From: Tethya wilhelma | Lineage: Eukaryota > Porifera > Demospongiae > Tethyida > Tethyidae | NCBI GenBank assembly: GCA_964030475.1 | Contig: CAXIPT010000003.1 | Location: 10,823,684 to 10,887,683 of the forward strand | Direction of reading: 5' to 3' | DNA: 64,000 bases | Shown: positions 20,485 to 32,006 of the stretch, in pieces | How positions within the stretch are numbered: position 1 is the first letter of the stretch | How the letters are laid out: every line of letters starts with the position of its first letter | The notes under the pieces: generated by a model | The model's database searches: none | What the model was told of the DNA's origin: nothing | What the model saw: the letters and a program-made list of their open reading frames with translations, nothing else | Translations under genes and position numbers: made by a program

Positions 20485-22716
20485 TCAACATTTACAGAAT
20501 TCAGTCAAAGAGTCGGCAAAAACATTGGTCATTTTCAATGCAAGTTTTTCCCGTTTTTCATCATTCCAAGTAGAAGCTTCTCTTATTTCTAGATCGACAT
20601 GCTCAGCTGTGAGTATGCGTGTGTCAACATTGATATATCCTTGCTCTACATTACTGGCATCGAAGAGTAGAAGCCTTTTGGGGTAGCAAACATGGCGCAC
20701 AGAAGGTTGGACAAATAGACTAGCTTTAAGAAGACCCTTTTCTTTCTGATCTGGGGTAAAGATTTCGATCGATAAATCAAGACATTTAGTTCCAGTTGTA
20801 AGTGGGAAGTAATATGTCTGGTGAAATCTTTGTCCAAATCTTTCCTCTACTGCTTTGTCTTTGCTTTTGCTTAGTGGTTCTAGATTAAAATTTGTCACGT
20901 AAAGCTTTACAATGACACTACAATCCAAGTACGGCACTGTACTCAAAACATGGTATTCCATAACTGAAACTGCAAGGTATTCAAGAGCGTTAAATGTTGG
21001 TATTGTACGACAGCCAAGCTCAAGGAAAGAAGCTATAGGATAGAAGAGAATCTTCATAAATGATTCGTAAGCTGCACCACAAGCTACACCACCACCTAGC
21101 GATTGGGCTGTGATCTTGATGATTTCAAGAAGTGGAGTGGAGAACAGTGTTGCAATATTCTCATCCAATTTTGCATCACTCTTGGAATGAATTGTGTTGT
21201 AAAGAAGGCTAGACTGCATTTTGAGAGCAATAACCTCTAACTTCATTAAAAAATTTTGATGTCCAATTGTTGAATCATATAGCTTGTTCAGCAACGGAGC
21301 AGAATCTAACAGCACTTTTACGATCATCTGAAATGCTAGCAACTCAGATTTAGAGAATTTTTTGATGGTAGAGAGTTCGGAAGCAACCCTGAACAAGCAA
21401 TTCTCATCTCCAGCAAAGTATTCAAATCTACCATCTTGGCTTGGTTCAATGATAAGGTCATAGACAAACAGTTCGCTTTTTTCAATTGTAGAACTCTCTA
21501 AAGACATGACAGGTATTTTTGATCCATCATGCGAAAGTAGCTCTGATCCCTTTTGCAGCTGACTGATTCCGTCATAGCCTACAAATGGGATGTTGAGTAG
21601 CTTGGTTGGAGATACTGCAACATAGCGAGAAGATTGTGTATAATTCAGAAACGGATGACCATCTGTAAAGCAGAAAGAAAGATTGTTTATTCTATACATT
21701 GATCGACTTGCTGCCTTCGGAGCTGAAACCATAAGCACTTGGGCAGAACCAGAAGGAGTTTTAACTGAATCTCCTACCTTGACATCTTTGATGAACTTTA
21801 ATCTATTGTCAGACATGAGTACTTTCGTAGTGGATGAAAAGCATGATGATGGTGGAGGTTGGTTATATTTGCCACCAGGCTGAGAGTTGGCCAAGAATTC
21901 ATAAGAATTTTCTTCAGCCATCCATGAACCAAAGCCACCACTATCCCCTGGCATATGTACTCTTTTTAATTCTCCACTTTTAGCATCAGAATCTACATCA
22001 TTGTGATTAAGCTGTTGTGGTGAATACCAAGGCGAAAGGTAATTCTTCCACGCATTAGCATCGACATCACTTTGAACTGGCAATCCTTTTTGTTTTAGCG
22101 AGGCAATCAGACCATTGATCTCTGAGTCAGAAGCTCCCAAGGCACTAAGCTTGACCCAGTGATGGAATAATTCCCAATCAGGATTATTCCAGGAACCATC
22201 TGTCCATTGCTTCCTTTTTGCAGTTACCCAATGATCACTGTTGAGCTGTTGCATATATTTTGTCTTGGCTGAGGCGAAATTCCCACTATATTTCATAAAA
22301 TCTTTCAGCAGAACATGTGTGTACCAGGTAACAGCTTTGTTGTTTACCTGGTTATTGTAGCTTGAAACATCACCATTCACTTTTCCGATATTAACATTAT
22401 GTCTAGCATTTGATGTTTGCCAGTATATTGATTGACACAGAACAGCAATCGAAAATTCTGACCAAAAACTGCCAGAGAGACTTGTAACACTGGGTACATC
22501 ACCCTCATACTGTACCAGTGAGTAATCTGGATAAAAGATGTCACGAAAAGGAGCACCCGTGTGCAGAGACTCAAAATGTCCACGAGGTAGATACTGCTTC
22601 AAACAATTAGCAAGCGCTAATCTGGCCACTTTTCCAACAGGATTGTCAGCCATACTTGGAGTACTTGATATCACTTTAAAAAGTGGATCAGTTACATTTA
22701 TGGTTAACCCGTACAT
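20485..22716 (-). CDS. Large protein with internal Hint (hedgehog/intein-type) autoprocessing domain
   Basis: One long exon, 743 aa from the ATG at 22716. That ATG directly follows a good 3' splice site (pyrimidine-rich, ending GCATGCAG), so an upstream exon probably exists, and the ten codons above it are likely intron. Residues about 1-290 are of unknown fold. The Hint domain starts at Cys292, in PPPSSCFSSTTKVLM: C-F with T-x-V as in block A. It has FTDGHPFL (the T-x-x-H of block B) and ends with FVYDLIIEP then FEYFAGDENC. The usual C-terminal His-Asn is absent (the segment reads CLFRVASE). The remaining 290 residues are unknown, with a hydrophobic patch (SLGGGVACGAAYESFMKILF). Hint domains catalyse N-S acyl shift and peptide-bond cleavage. 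Here the residues for the N-terminal step are present, so cleavage before Cys292 is the prediction. No clear signal peptide. Confidence 0.75.
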   Translation of the reverse strand: MYGLTINVTDPLFKVISSTPSMADNPVGKVARLALANCLKQYLPRGHFESLHTGAPFRDIFYPDYSLVQYEGDVPSVTSLSGSFWSEFSIAVLCQSIYWQTSNARHNVNIGKVNGDVSSYNNQVNNKAVTWYTHVLLKDFMKYSGNFASAKTKYMQQLNSDHWVTAKRKQWTDGSWNNPDWELFHHWVKLSALGASDSEINGLIASLKQKGLPVQSDVDANAWKNYLSPWYSPQQLNHNDVDSDAKSGELKRVHMPGDSGGFGSWMAEENSYEFLANSQPGGKYNQPPPSSCFSSTTKVLMSDNRLKFIKDVKVGDSVKTPSGSAQVLMVSAPKAASRSMYRINNLSFCFTDGHPFLNYTQSSRYVAVSPTKLLNIPFVGYDGISQLQKGSELLSHDGSKIPVMSLESSTIEKSELFVYDLIIEPSQDGRFEYFAGDENCLFRVASELSTIKKFSKSELLAFQMIVKVLLDSAPLLNKLYDSTIGHQNFLMKLEVIALKMQSSLLYNTIHSKSDAKLDENIATLFSTPLLEIIKITAQSLGGGVACGAAYESFMKILFYPIASFLELGCRTIPTFNALEYLAVSVMEYHVLSTVPYLDCSVIVKLYVTNFNLEPLSKSKDKAVEERFGQRFHQTYYFPLTTGTKCLDLSIEIFTPDQKEKGLLKASLFVQPSVRHVCYPKRLLLFDASNVEQGYINVDTRILTAEHVDLEIREASTWNDEKREKLALKMTNVFADSLTEFCKC

Positions 22717-22746
22717 CTGCATGCCAAAAATAGAGAAAATGTGCAT

Positions 22747-23684
22747 GCAATTACGAGAGAGAGTACTTTATTAAGTGATAAGTATCAAGTATTAAGTTAA
22801 TTCATATTTACTATTGAAATACCTCATTACATTTACAGTTAAACACTGCATGGGGATCCATACATGAGGGATAAAAAATTTTAAACGTAGTCATGTTCTG
22901 AACTTAAAACATGCCTTAATTGTTCCAACATTTTTTTACTACACTGCCCATTTCTCACCATGGAATAAGCCACTATAATAAATACAACCCAAAAATCACC
23001 AAAACTAGTCTTGTGCCCAGCTAGACCCTGCAATCTGATTGGGAAGCTCAAATTCCATTCCCTGAGCCAAAAAATCTGTCATATTTCACCAGACTCCTTT
23101 TCCCTCGCATGTGCGAGGGAGGGGTCTTGGCACTCGACTATACACCCTCTTGTATTAGTTGTATACAAGTTTTGCCCTCATCTTGTACTTAGTTGTTTGA
23201 ACCAACACCTATTTTTGTATAATTTTGAGTATTATAGTACATTCAAACTATATCATTGGTTTTCTTACTTGTAGGGAAAATTCAACCAAAAGCTATATAA
23301 AATGCCTATTTCAATTCCCTCTTTTTATATATAGCAAAACTCAGTTATCTTGTATAGTCATATTATTATAAGCAAAGCTTTATCTGTTCGTGTGTCCGTC
23401 CGTGTGTTACGGAGGGTCACTGGAAGTGATGTGACCTTGAACAAAAAGCTGCAACACAGCTAGTTACCTGACGTCACAGATAACCCTTTTCCGACTTCCG
23501 CCATTTTTGTAATCAGCTGGCAAAGAAACTTATTATCTGGCTAGGTAAATCACTGAGCTGGCCAAATTGCAATTAGGAGCGCTTAATTAGGAGCAATGCA
23601 TACAATGCAGCATAGTTACCTTTCATTGTCCAGTTATTACAGGCTGTGCTTACATGCATCTAGCAGTAAACATCAGACAGTATA
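22747..23684. other. Intergenic region upstream of the Hint gene
   Basis: No gene recognised. It should contain the promoter and probably the first exon of the Hint gene, which I could not identify. The short ORFs here carry no recognisable domains. Confidence 0.5.
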
Positions 23685-23885
23685 CCATAATTCGCGTTTT
23701 TTTCGTTGTAAAAATATTTTCGCATGGATTATACTATCCGAAAATTTTTTGCGCCAAAATTTTTGGACACGAAAAAAATTCTATTCGTTTATTTGGAAAG
23801 GAGCCAAAGTTCACACGTGGATGTGTAGACAAAGCTGCTGAGCGTTTTATCCAGTCAAGTTTGCTCTCTCTGATCGTGTTGGAAA

Positions 23886-25484
23886 ATGTCGCTCTATAGA
23901 TATTTTAAGCCTGTCCTACCTGATCCTAAAGGTTCTCTGACTCAGAGTATTCCCTCAGCTGCTATTGCAGCTGCAAATCGTGAACTGCAAGAAATCATGA
24001 AGGACACTGAGTCCGCTAAAACTGGGTCAAACCGAAAGAGAAAACCCTACCGAAAGTAAGTAAAACTAAAAGTAGAGCATTTACTTTTGTACTGTAGAAT
24101 GAATATGGTGTGCTGACTTGAGTCTACATGTATAATTATTAAATTTATAAAACAGGTATACTCCTGAAGAACGAGCTCAGATTGCTAAGTATGCCTGTAT
24201 GAATGGAGTACATGCAGCAAGTGTCCACTTCACAAAGGAGTTCGGAGGAAAGATCAGCACCTCAACAATCAACTCCATCAAGGTTGCTTACATGCGCAAG
24301 AAACGAGAATTGTCTCCTGGTCGATCTATCACAGCCCTACCAACCAAAAAACGTGGCAGACCACTTCTTCTTGGGGATGAAGTTGATAAACAGTTGCAGC
24401 TATACTTGATAAAAGTTCGAGAGCAAGGAGGGGTTATCACTGCATCTGTAGTTGTTGCTGCTGCAAGAGGGCTATTGATGAGTTTCGACCGTACATTGCT
24501 CGCAGAATTTGGTGGGCATGTCCACTTGACAAGGCAGTGGGCGTACCATTTTCTTGGAAGAATGAAGTTTGTTTGGAGGAAAGCGACCACTTCCAAGAGC
24601 AAGTACTCACCCGATGATTTTGAAGCTGTTAAGGAGAAATTTCTTGATGAGGTCTGTGAGGTGGTCGTAATGGAGGAAATCCCACCTGAACTTATTTTGA
24701 ACTGGGATCAGACAGGGATTAACCTAGTTCCAGCATCTGGTTGGACCATGGATCGACAAGGATCAAAACGTGTTGAGATTACTGGTGTAAATGACAAACG
24801 GAGATTACAGCAGTATTTTGTGGCTCTCTGGTGGGAGATTTTTTGCCTATTCAGGTCATCTACAAAGGGAAGACTGACCGCTGTCACCCTCGTTACAACT
24901 TTCCCAGTGGATGGCACGTCACTCATTCACCGAAACATTGGTCCACTGAGGAGACGATGGTTCAGTACATTACTGAGATAATCATACCGTACGTAGATCG
25001 TCACCGAGAAGATCAGTCCAAAGCAGCCTTGATAATCATGGACAATTTCAAGGGCCAAGTCACTCCCAAGATCACTGAACTGCTTGAAGAGAACAATTTG
25101 CAAGTGTGTCTTCTGCCTGCCAACACAACCGACTTATTGCAGCCTATGGATATTGCTGTGAACAAGCCAGCAAAAGACTTTCTCAAGAGGAAGTTTGAAG
25201 AATGGTACAGTCAGAAAGTCATGGAGCAACTTGACGGTGTTGCAAACATTGAACAAGCACAACTCGCTCCAGTAAATTTATGTATGGCCGCAGTGAAAGA
25301 GCTCAGTGCCAACTGGCTGGTTGAAATGGCACGCTACATTGAAGAGAATCCACAATTCATTGTTGCAGGATTTGTGAAGGCAGGAATTCCTGGTGCCATT
25401 AATGAAGTTCATGATAGTAAACCTAGTTCTGACAGTGAGGATGAACTCTCACTTGATGAAATCAGTGATGATGATCAAGATTAG
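23886..25484 (+). pseudogene. Pogo-like transposase with DDE endonuclease domain, frameshifted
   Basis: Exon 1 (23886-24055) begins MSLYRYFKPVLPDPK and ends at a GTAAGT donor. Exon 2 (24156-25484) joins in phase. It contains an HTH-like basic region (KKRGRPLLLGDEVDKQL), then the DDE_1 core: LILNWDQTGIN (first Asp), ALIIMDNFKGQ (second Asp) and LPANTTDLLQPMDIAVNK (third acid, pogo-type). An acidic tail (SEDELSLDEISDDDQD) ends the protein. A one-base loss near 24803 shifts the frame between the first Asp and the second, so the copy cannot make a full transposase. The family cuts and pastes at TA sites, which agrees with the flanks of the element. Confidence 0.85.
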
Positions 25485-25549
25485 ACATTATTGTATTCTT
25501 GCCTTTAACAGTTTAAAATTATTATTTTTGCCACTGTATACAAGTTTAT

Positions 25550-25929
25550 TCATAAAAGTGATAGTGATTGGACACTCTTTGACATAAGTTTGTAAATTTT
25601 CTTCATTTCCTTAGGATCTCCTTTGAAATGTAGAATGCAAGGTATTTCCAGGCCTCCTTGCTCTAAATCAGCCGAAAATCTCCGCCTTCCAGTAACAGTG
25701 CAAGTTAGATATCCTCCACGACGTAACAAATCTTTGAAATTCTCCGTGGTAGATGACCTATGATCGTTTCATTGTTCAGCACTGCCACAGCATACCTGTC
25801 ACTTGCATTACTAGGCTCCCTAGAACAAGGTAGTGTTTGACCTATTACTGCCGTCCATATACTTTTATAGATGTGGTAGCCTCTGATGCAGCAACTAACT
25901 TGATGTTCTTCCAGCTCCATTTTTGTCAC
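25550..25929 (-). pseudogene. HIRAN-like domain ORF inside the pogo-like element, broken
   Basis: Minus-strand ORF encoding MELEEHQVSCCIRGYHIYKS, then WTAVIGQTLPC, then SDRYAVAVLNNETIIGHLPR. This is the pattern of HIRAN-like domains (RGYHxY..W, DRYAVAV, VGHLPR). Just after PRRISKIC the frame shifts and about ten bases appear lost. The conserved continuation (RRGGYLTCTVTGRRRFSADL) resumes in another frame and ends at the stop at 25550. HIRAN domains in HLTF/Rad5-type proteins bind DNA 3' ends. Whether the ORF serves the transposon or is captured cargo is open. Confidence 0.65.
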
Positions 25930-26093
25930 GTTCTAAATAGTGCAAACCATGCTCAAACGTAGCTACCGTAATTATTCGCATATCCTTTTATTCGGTGCAA
26001 AAAACTTTCGTCGGAAGTTCAACTGACGAAATTATTTTTACGCGAAATATTATGAAACGAAAATTATGCGAACGAAAAAAACGCGAATTACGG

Positions 26094-26817
26094 TACTTCA
26101 TACACAAATTATAAATGTGAGTAGTAGAGTATAAGTAATCAATTATCGGACACAACCTATATTCAGACACCATTTTTAGCCTATACAGTAAGTATGACCA
26201 TTTGCAATGTATTCCTATTATATAATAAAACTTCTCTTCCTTAACTACATACCGAGAATTTAATCAGTGGAGACAATGTCAGACTCTGTTGTAGTTATGG
26301 CTCAAAATACAGAGGCCAAAACCTCTCTATTCAGACCGGCATTTGCCTCCATTTTCAGACAGCGGCTTTCAAAGTATTTCACTTAGACACAAAGAGCGTA
26401 CAATCACATAGTAAAACTCTTCTATACTTTCTTCGCTATAAAACTTAACTTTTGCAACTAAACTATCATGAAGTAAGAATCACTTACATCACCATAGGTC
26501 ATGACCTCCATTATCGGACACATTCTCAAATAATTATACATGCTTTTTAACTGTTTAGTGAAGAGGAAAGTATAACCGCTGGTCTTAAACTGCAAACAAT
26601 TTACAAGCCAATTACCAGTCATCTACAACTTGCAGCTGCAAGCTAGTAGATCTGCCTTAACCTACCTGAGGAAAACCAAGTAGAATTCAGATCTTATTCA
26701 TTCCTTTCCATCACATTGATTGTAGGATGTAGATTGCTTTACCAATCCTCATGCACAAATATGGTTAATATACTATTGCTGTTTTCTATACACCATGAGT
26801 GAGCTTGATTTAAAGAC
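26094..26817. other. Spacer between the pogo-like element and the LINE
   Basis: AT-rich, with no gene recognised. Stretches such as TTATCGGACACA recur twice (about 26145 and 26512) and may be remnants of another element. Confidence 0.5.
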
Positions 26818-28083
26818 TTACAATCTTAGGTTTAGTATTTTATTTATCCCCATGAGATGAATAAAAACTGGATACTTTTTATTTAGGACTGTGTATGCTG
26901 ATTGGAGACTGTCCAAAAAGAGATTCCGAATAAATGAACTCTGAGATCTAAGTGGTTTTTGATAAAAGACTAAAGAGCGGTGAATAATCTGATTAAAGAG
27001 ACTGGGTAATCTTGCAGTACAGTGCAGTGCACAATGCGTGTATGACAACGAAAGGAGAGATGCCAAATCTTCCTAAGCGCACTGTTAAAGGAGACTTTCA
27101 CAGAAGACAGCTGTGAGCAATTGAGCTGCCACAGACAAGCACCATATAAACACAGGCAGTGGGACTCCAAGAGCTTTGTTTTTACCACAAGATCACAACA
27201 AGCAAAAGTTTGTAGAATGGAGTTAATCTTTCAACAAAAATCTAGGCACACAGATTTACTATCATCTGCATCAGATAGGGAATAATTCAAAAAGTGACCC
27301 AGGTGACAAACAGTCTGAAAAAACTAGCTTGTTACCACAAAAAGTGAATGAGGCGGAGGAGAGATTGAAGACTGAGAATCTTTGAAAAGAGATCAATTGT
27401 GACTTGTCAGGATTGAATATCAAATTATATTCTCGTGCAAAGACTTCACAATGACCAAGTTGAAGACTAAGAGCACTGGGAGAGGGAGCCAGCAGAAGAA
27501 TATCATCCGCATAGCATAAAATGCCTGCATAATAATGCTGGAAGTAGCAGCCAACACCACAAGCTGTTAATCTCCGGATAAGCTCATCCAGGTATACTGT
27601 GAAAAATATCGGTGAGAGTACCCCACCCTGCCTGACACCATTAGTGACAGTAAAAGGGGAGGAGAGGGAGTCATTCCACTTGACCTGAAGAAGTTGCTGC
27701 TTGTACCAAGCCAGTAGAAATCTAATAAGAGGACTGGGAAGACCTCGACTTACAAGTAGCTGAAACAACTTCACATGACTTACTCTATCAAAGGCCTTAC
27801 TGGCATCTAAAAAACAGGCATACACTGGAGAGCCACTGTAGAGGTATTTAGCAGCAACATCCTTTAAAGTTCCAGTACAGAGGTCAGTGGAAAAACCTCT
27901 CTTAAAGCCAAATTTTAAATGAGAAGTTGAGAGATAGTCACCAAAGGTCAAAAGAAATGTCCACTCAAAAACATTACTTAGATTTAGAGCAAGTGCTATA
28001 GGGCAATAATTATCGGAACAGGCAGGAGATTTGCTACCCTTGACCACTGGAGAAATCACACAATCCTTCATCAAAGAATCCAT
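26818..28083 (-). pseudogene. LINE reverse transcriptase and C-terminal region
   Basis: The 270-aa frame 27271-28083 has the RT blocks: CFLDASKAFDRV (first catalytic Asp), NGVRQGGVLSPIFFTVYLD, and ILCYADDILLLAPS, which contains the catalytic Y-A-D-D. The C-terminal region (26818-27188) has a cysteine- and basic-rich segment with FNSALRKIWHL and SFRCHTRIVHC, typical of LINE C-termini. The frame is broken between the two parts and before the RT, so no full protein can be made. Confidence 0.85.
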
Positions 28084-28720
28084 GTCTTAGAATGGTAGTG
28101 AAAAAAGGAGCAAGAAGCTCAGGAAGAACTGGAGCAGCAAAAAGAATGTGATTGGAGGACAGGCTAGGACCCTCAGACTTAATTGTGATATGTTTAAGCT
28201 GCATCAACGCCTAGCTCTGCCACACATTCTGAAGAGATTAAGATATCACCTAGGTTGGTTGAAGTTATGCTTGAATCAATGGTATCAAAGAGATCATCTC
28301 GAGCAGCCAGATCTTTAGAATTTAAAAGGTTTTTGAGCTTCAAGGCAAACAGATCTGAGATGGAGGAGTCATTGATTTTTGGAAGGAAATTAGTCTGTCA
28401 AGAAATCTCACTCTTCTCATTCCACCTCCTTTAATGTCATTGATGGTCTAAGTAATCCACGATAATTAGAAGTGGAGAGAGCACATCCCAACTTTTCCCT
28501 TACGATGTGGTCACGTTGGCACTTTAGTTTTCTGACAGCATACTTATACCTGCTCTTTGCTTGCTTCTTGATAGAGGCAAGAACACCGGCAGATGATCAG
28601 CCAGCCTCAATCCAAACTCTGTTCCAGAAAATTGCTCGCTCCCTAAGAGGACGAGGAAACAAGTATATGATCAATCCAAGATCTAGAGGAACCATCATCC
28701 CTCTTGTATAAGTGAAGGAA
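28084..28720 (-). other. Degenerate linker of the LINE between endonuclease and RT
   Basis: Minus-strand sequence that should encode the end of the endonuclease and the N-terminal part of the RT. It is broken in every frame. The plus-strand ORF at 28472-28711 is a chance frame. Confidence 0.55.
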
Positions 28721-29252
28721 TTAAATCTCAGAACTAAATAAGGTGTCCACAGATAAAAGATTAAAGTCAGACATAAAGGAAAGAAGACTATCATGATTTA
28801 CTGAAGGACGATTGAAGTCAACATTAAAGTCTCCAACAACCAATATAATATTATCATAAGAAATAGTATCCACTGAGGTAGCCCAGAGTTTCAAGATAGT
28901 AATCATGAGATGGTTGAGTGCCATAGTCTGTCAGAAGATATACGCAAACCAAGAGAGAAGAATTGATTAAAATAGCACAAAATCTATTGGAATTAGTCTT
29001 GTGAGCAAAAATTGAAGGAAGTAGTCTCTTATTATAAAGAATCACACAACCCCCAAAGGGCCTGCCAGAAATGATACCACTTACAGCAGTTGAGCAAAAG
29101 CTGTCATTAATGTTAAGAAGATCATAGTAATATAAGCTGATCACTGATAAGCCAATGCTCTTGTACAAAGCATAAATCAATAGATTCTGAATCAATAAGA
29201 GAGGAGACAAAGTGTGAACCAGAAAACCACCCCCTCGAATTATAACTAACAC
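28721..29252 (-). pseudogene. LINE APE-type endonuclease, frameshifted
   Basis: Minus-strand pieces contain GRPFGGCVILYNKRLL and ILVVGDFNVDFNR. The second is the G-D-F-N motif of exonuclease-endonuclease-phosphatase domains. The two pieces lie in different frames joined near 28900. Confidence 0.75.
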
Positions 29253-29269
29253 ACTTGAGATCCAGACAG

Positions 29270-30433
29270 TTAGTCATGGGGCTCATTTAAAACAGTAACA
29301 CCAGCGGCGCTAGCAGAAGGAGCCTTAGACAGAGAGGCGGATGGAGAAAAAACTTGATTAGGTTTACCAGAAGAAGCATGAGAAGTGGTAGAATGTGATG
29401 AGGATCCAGAGGCAGAACGGGATCTTGAAGGTGCAGACTTATTCTTAAACTTCTGAGATTGAGCAAGACGAGCCTCTGGAGAGAGATCCTCACAAATAAA
29501 TATCTTGGGAATAGAGAACTGTTTGAGCTTGTAGGCTGAGGCAAGAATCAGTCGCTTGTCCCAGACAATGTTCAGTTTAACAAGAAGAGGCCTAGGGTGG
29601 ACAGAACTGAGGAGTGTCTGATCTACGACAACCAAGCCTATAAGCATCAAAAAAGTTGATCTCCCGCCCAGCAATGTGTGAAAACATCAGATCAATGTCC
29701 TTTTTGAGGTCAGATAAGGAATTATACTCCAGAAAACCAAAGCAGATAATGTTGGCAGAGCGATCTACTACCTTGCATGGGCCTTGGTCAGATCTAGCTG
29801 ACACAGAATTAGAGACACTAGAGGGAGGGACCCTAGAGGACACAGAGCGAGCAGCAGTTTCCGGTAATGAACCAGCTAGAGTGGAGGTAAAGCCCTTGCA
29901 AGTTGAGTCAACAGTTGAAGAAATAGACTTTTACTAGATACTGCAACAGGGAGGTCTTTAACCTGTTGAGACAGAGCTTCTAAACACATGTTGTTGTGGT
30001 CAATTTTTTTTGAAAGAGGATCCACCTCCAGAAGCAGTACAAGATCAAGGGCCTCAACATAAATGGGAGGGAGCTTGTTAGCAAGATCAAGAGCATTGAA
30101 AGCAGCCCATAAATCAGAGAACAATACATCAAACAAAAGGCGTTTCTCTGATGCAAGACGATTGTGAACAGAAAGACCAGCCTCACGCAGTTCAACATCA
30201 CACATGTCCCAGAGAGTTTTCAAAGCCTCAGAAAGGGAAGACTCATCAAACTTAGATAAAATTAAACTTTTCAGTGAAGCTTGGTTACCCTTCAAACGAT
30301 AGGCCTTGAAACAAATGAGAACCACATTAACTAAAGAACTAGGAGAAGGGGAACACTGCAAGCTAGCAAAATCAGACAAACTGTCAGCCTGCTGAGAGCT
30401 ATGCTGAGCAGATCTAGTAAAATCAATATCCAT
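29270..30433 (-). pseudogene. LINE ORF1-like protein, frameshifted
   Basis: The frame starting at the ATG at 30433 (MDIDFTRSAQHSSQQADSL) continues in other frames through NIICFGFLEYNSLSDLKKDI and DAYRLGCR, then RPLLVKLNIVWDKRLIL and KIFICEDLSPEARL. The latter parts resemble the RRM-like RNA-binding domain of LINE ORF1 proteins. A serine-rich tail follows. At least two frameshifts. Confidence 0.7.
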
Positions 30434-32006
30434 AGAATTGAAATAAACCAGGAGGGAGGAACTTCCATGAGAGATGGACTTTTTTCAGTTCTTGCTTTTC
30501 CCTCTCCCAGCCTGAGATTCAAACTCATTGGGGGAGAACTAAGACTTGTTGCATGCAGCACCACTAAGACTGAAAAAACAGGTAAGACACTGAAGCAACA
30601 AAGGAGGGCAGAGGATATCACTCACAACCCCTCTAGCTAGCTCAAAGTCTAGCTGGGGTGTTCTCCTCAGTTTAAGCCCACAGAACCAGCAAGTGTATAG
30701 CTAAAACAAACCACAAACCGCTTAAAGCAAACTTAGAAGACGACCATGCACTTAAGAACACATGTGCGACAAATGAGACATAAAATAAACTAAAGAGCAC
30801 TCACGCAGCGTCCGCTGTACTTTATCGTCCACAAAAGGCCAGATGCAGGCAACAGAACAGTAGTTAGAAAAACAGTCAGGTAGAAAGGTAATGTGCATGT
30901 AATGTAGGTAATGTGCATGCAATGTGCATATTAGTTGCACTAGGTTTTTGTCGTAGCATAAATTGCAAAGTTGGATTGTAGGAGTCGTTGCAGTTAGGGT
31001 AGGCCATGATATGTCTGATGAGTTTAAGTCACCTAGTTTGTGTCAGTTGAAACAACATTATGTAAGCAGCTACCTCTGTCACGACAAAAAATTGCATAGT
31101 GAAGTTTGGTAAGAGTTCGTTGTCCAGAATTAATGGTGTTAGCCATATTTCGGTTATGCATATTACGTCAAATGATTTGCTATATTATGTGAGTGATTGC
31201 ATGAAAAAAGTAAGGTTTGTTGCATAGGCTTCTTGCATTCCAGAGTCCAATATGGAATGAGCTATTTTGATTAGAGATTGCAAAAGTTTGGGAAGATATT
31301 CCGAATAATGACATTGTCCCATTCTTGCAAGCTTCAATGGCTCATGGGATTTTTCATTCATCATTGCAAACAGACACAAGCTGGCCAAAGCAAACCTTCA
31401 AAGAATCTTGATAAGGCAACACACCTTGCCGAAAAAAAAAGAAAATCGAGTCTATTCTCCTAAAGGAAAGAAGAGTTCTCATTGACTCTGGTGTTAATAA
31501 AAGAAAACTCAAAATTAGAGGTCGACGTCATTCAATCTTTATTGATAACTCAAAACATGGCTCTGCAGATGAACAAAACTTTGTGGTGTTCAATCCTGTT
31601 GAACAAGCAAGCACTCACCAACAGACAAATACTAATCGGGAAGCCACACATCCAACTGTATCCAACAACACTAGCACAAACCAACCACCATTGTCTAGCA
31701 ACTCAACAACTTCTGAGGACAACCCTCCTTTGTGACTAGCTCCACCAATCAATACTCCAACTATACACCCACAACACGCAACACCCGCATCCAATCATAA
31801 TCATTCCAAAACTAACAAACAAAATTCAAATGTTCAACCCATATCGACAAATTCTCTTAGTAATTGAGTGGTCTAGTATGTCTGGGCAAATGGCTTTGAC
31901 TACATTAATGGTGGCTTCAAGATCTTTGTTCGGTCGCTTTAGCTTAGTTTGTGCATGCCCTTTCTCCATTCATTAATGCCATGCATATACTACAATGTTG
32001 AACTTG

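Larger units (their letters stand above)
23685..26093 (+). mobile_element. Complete pogo-like DNA transposon, 2.4 kb, inactive
   Basis: Terminal inverted repeats of about 22 bp: CCATAATTCGCGTTTTTTTC at 23685 and the inverted CCGTAATTCGCGTTTTTTTC ending at 26093. Both are flanked by TA, the target dinucleotide expected for pogo/Tc1-mariner elements. Inside are a two-exon transposase (plus strand, frameshifted) and a HIRAN-like ORF (minus strand, broken). Both ends are intact, so this is an old but whole copy. Confidence 0.8.
26818..30640 (-). mobile_element. Decayed non-LTR retrotransposon (LINE), about 3.8 kb, minus strand
   Basis: In minus-strand order: an ORF1-type protein, an APE-type endonuclease, a reverse transcriptase and a LINE-like C-terminal region. 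Each is broken by frameshifts and stops. The layout fits CR1/L2-like clades, though I cannot place the clade. The 5' end is set near 30640 where coding-like sequence stops. No clear target duplication or poly-A tail was found. Confidence 0.8.

Noticed and set aside
21930..21965. GDSGG in the Hint protein as a trypsin-like serine protease motif
   Set aside because: No histidine (TAAHC) or aspartate motif and no trypsin-like context. The match is a short coincidence.
22717..22746. N-terminal extension MHIFSIFGMQ of the Hint protein as a signal peptide
   Set aside because: It is encoded by a pyrimidine-rich stretch ending in CAG just before another ATG, which looks like intron and 3' splice site.
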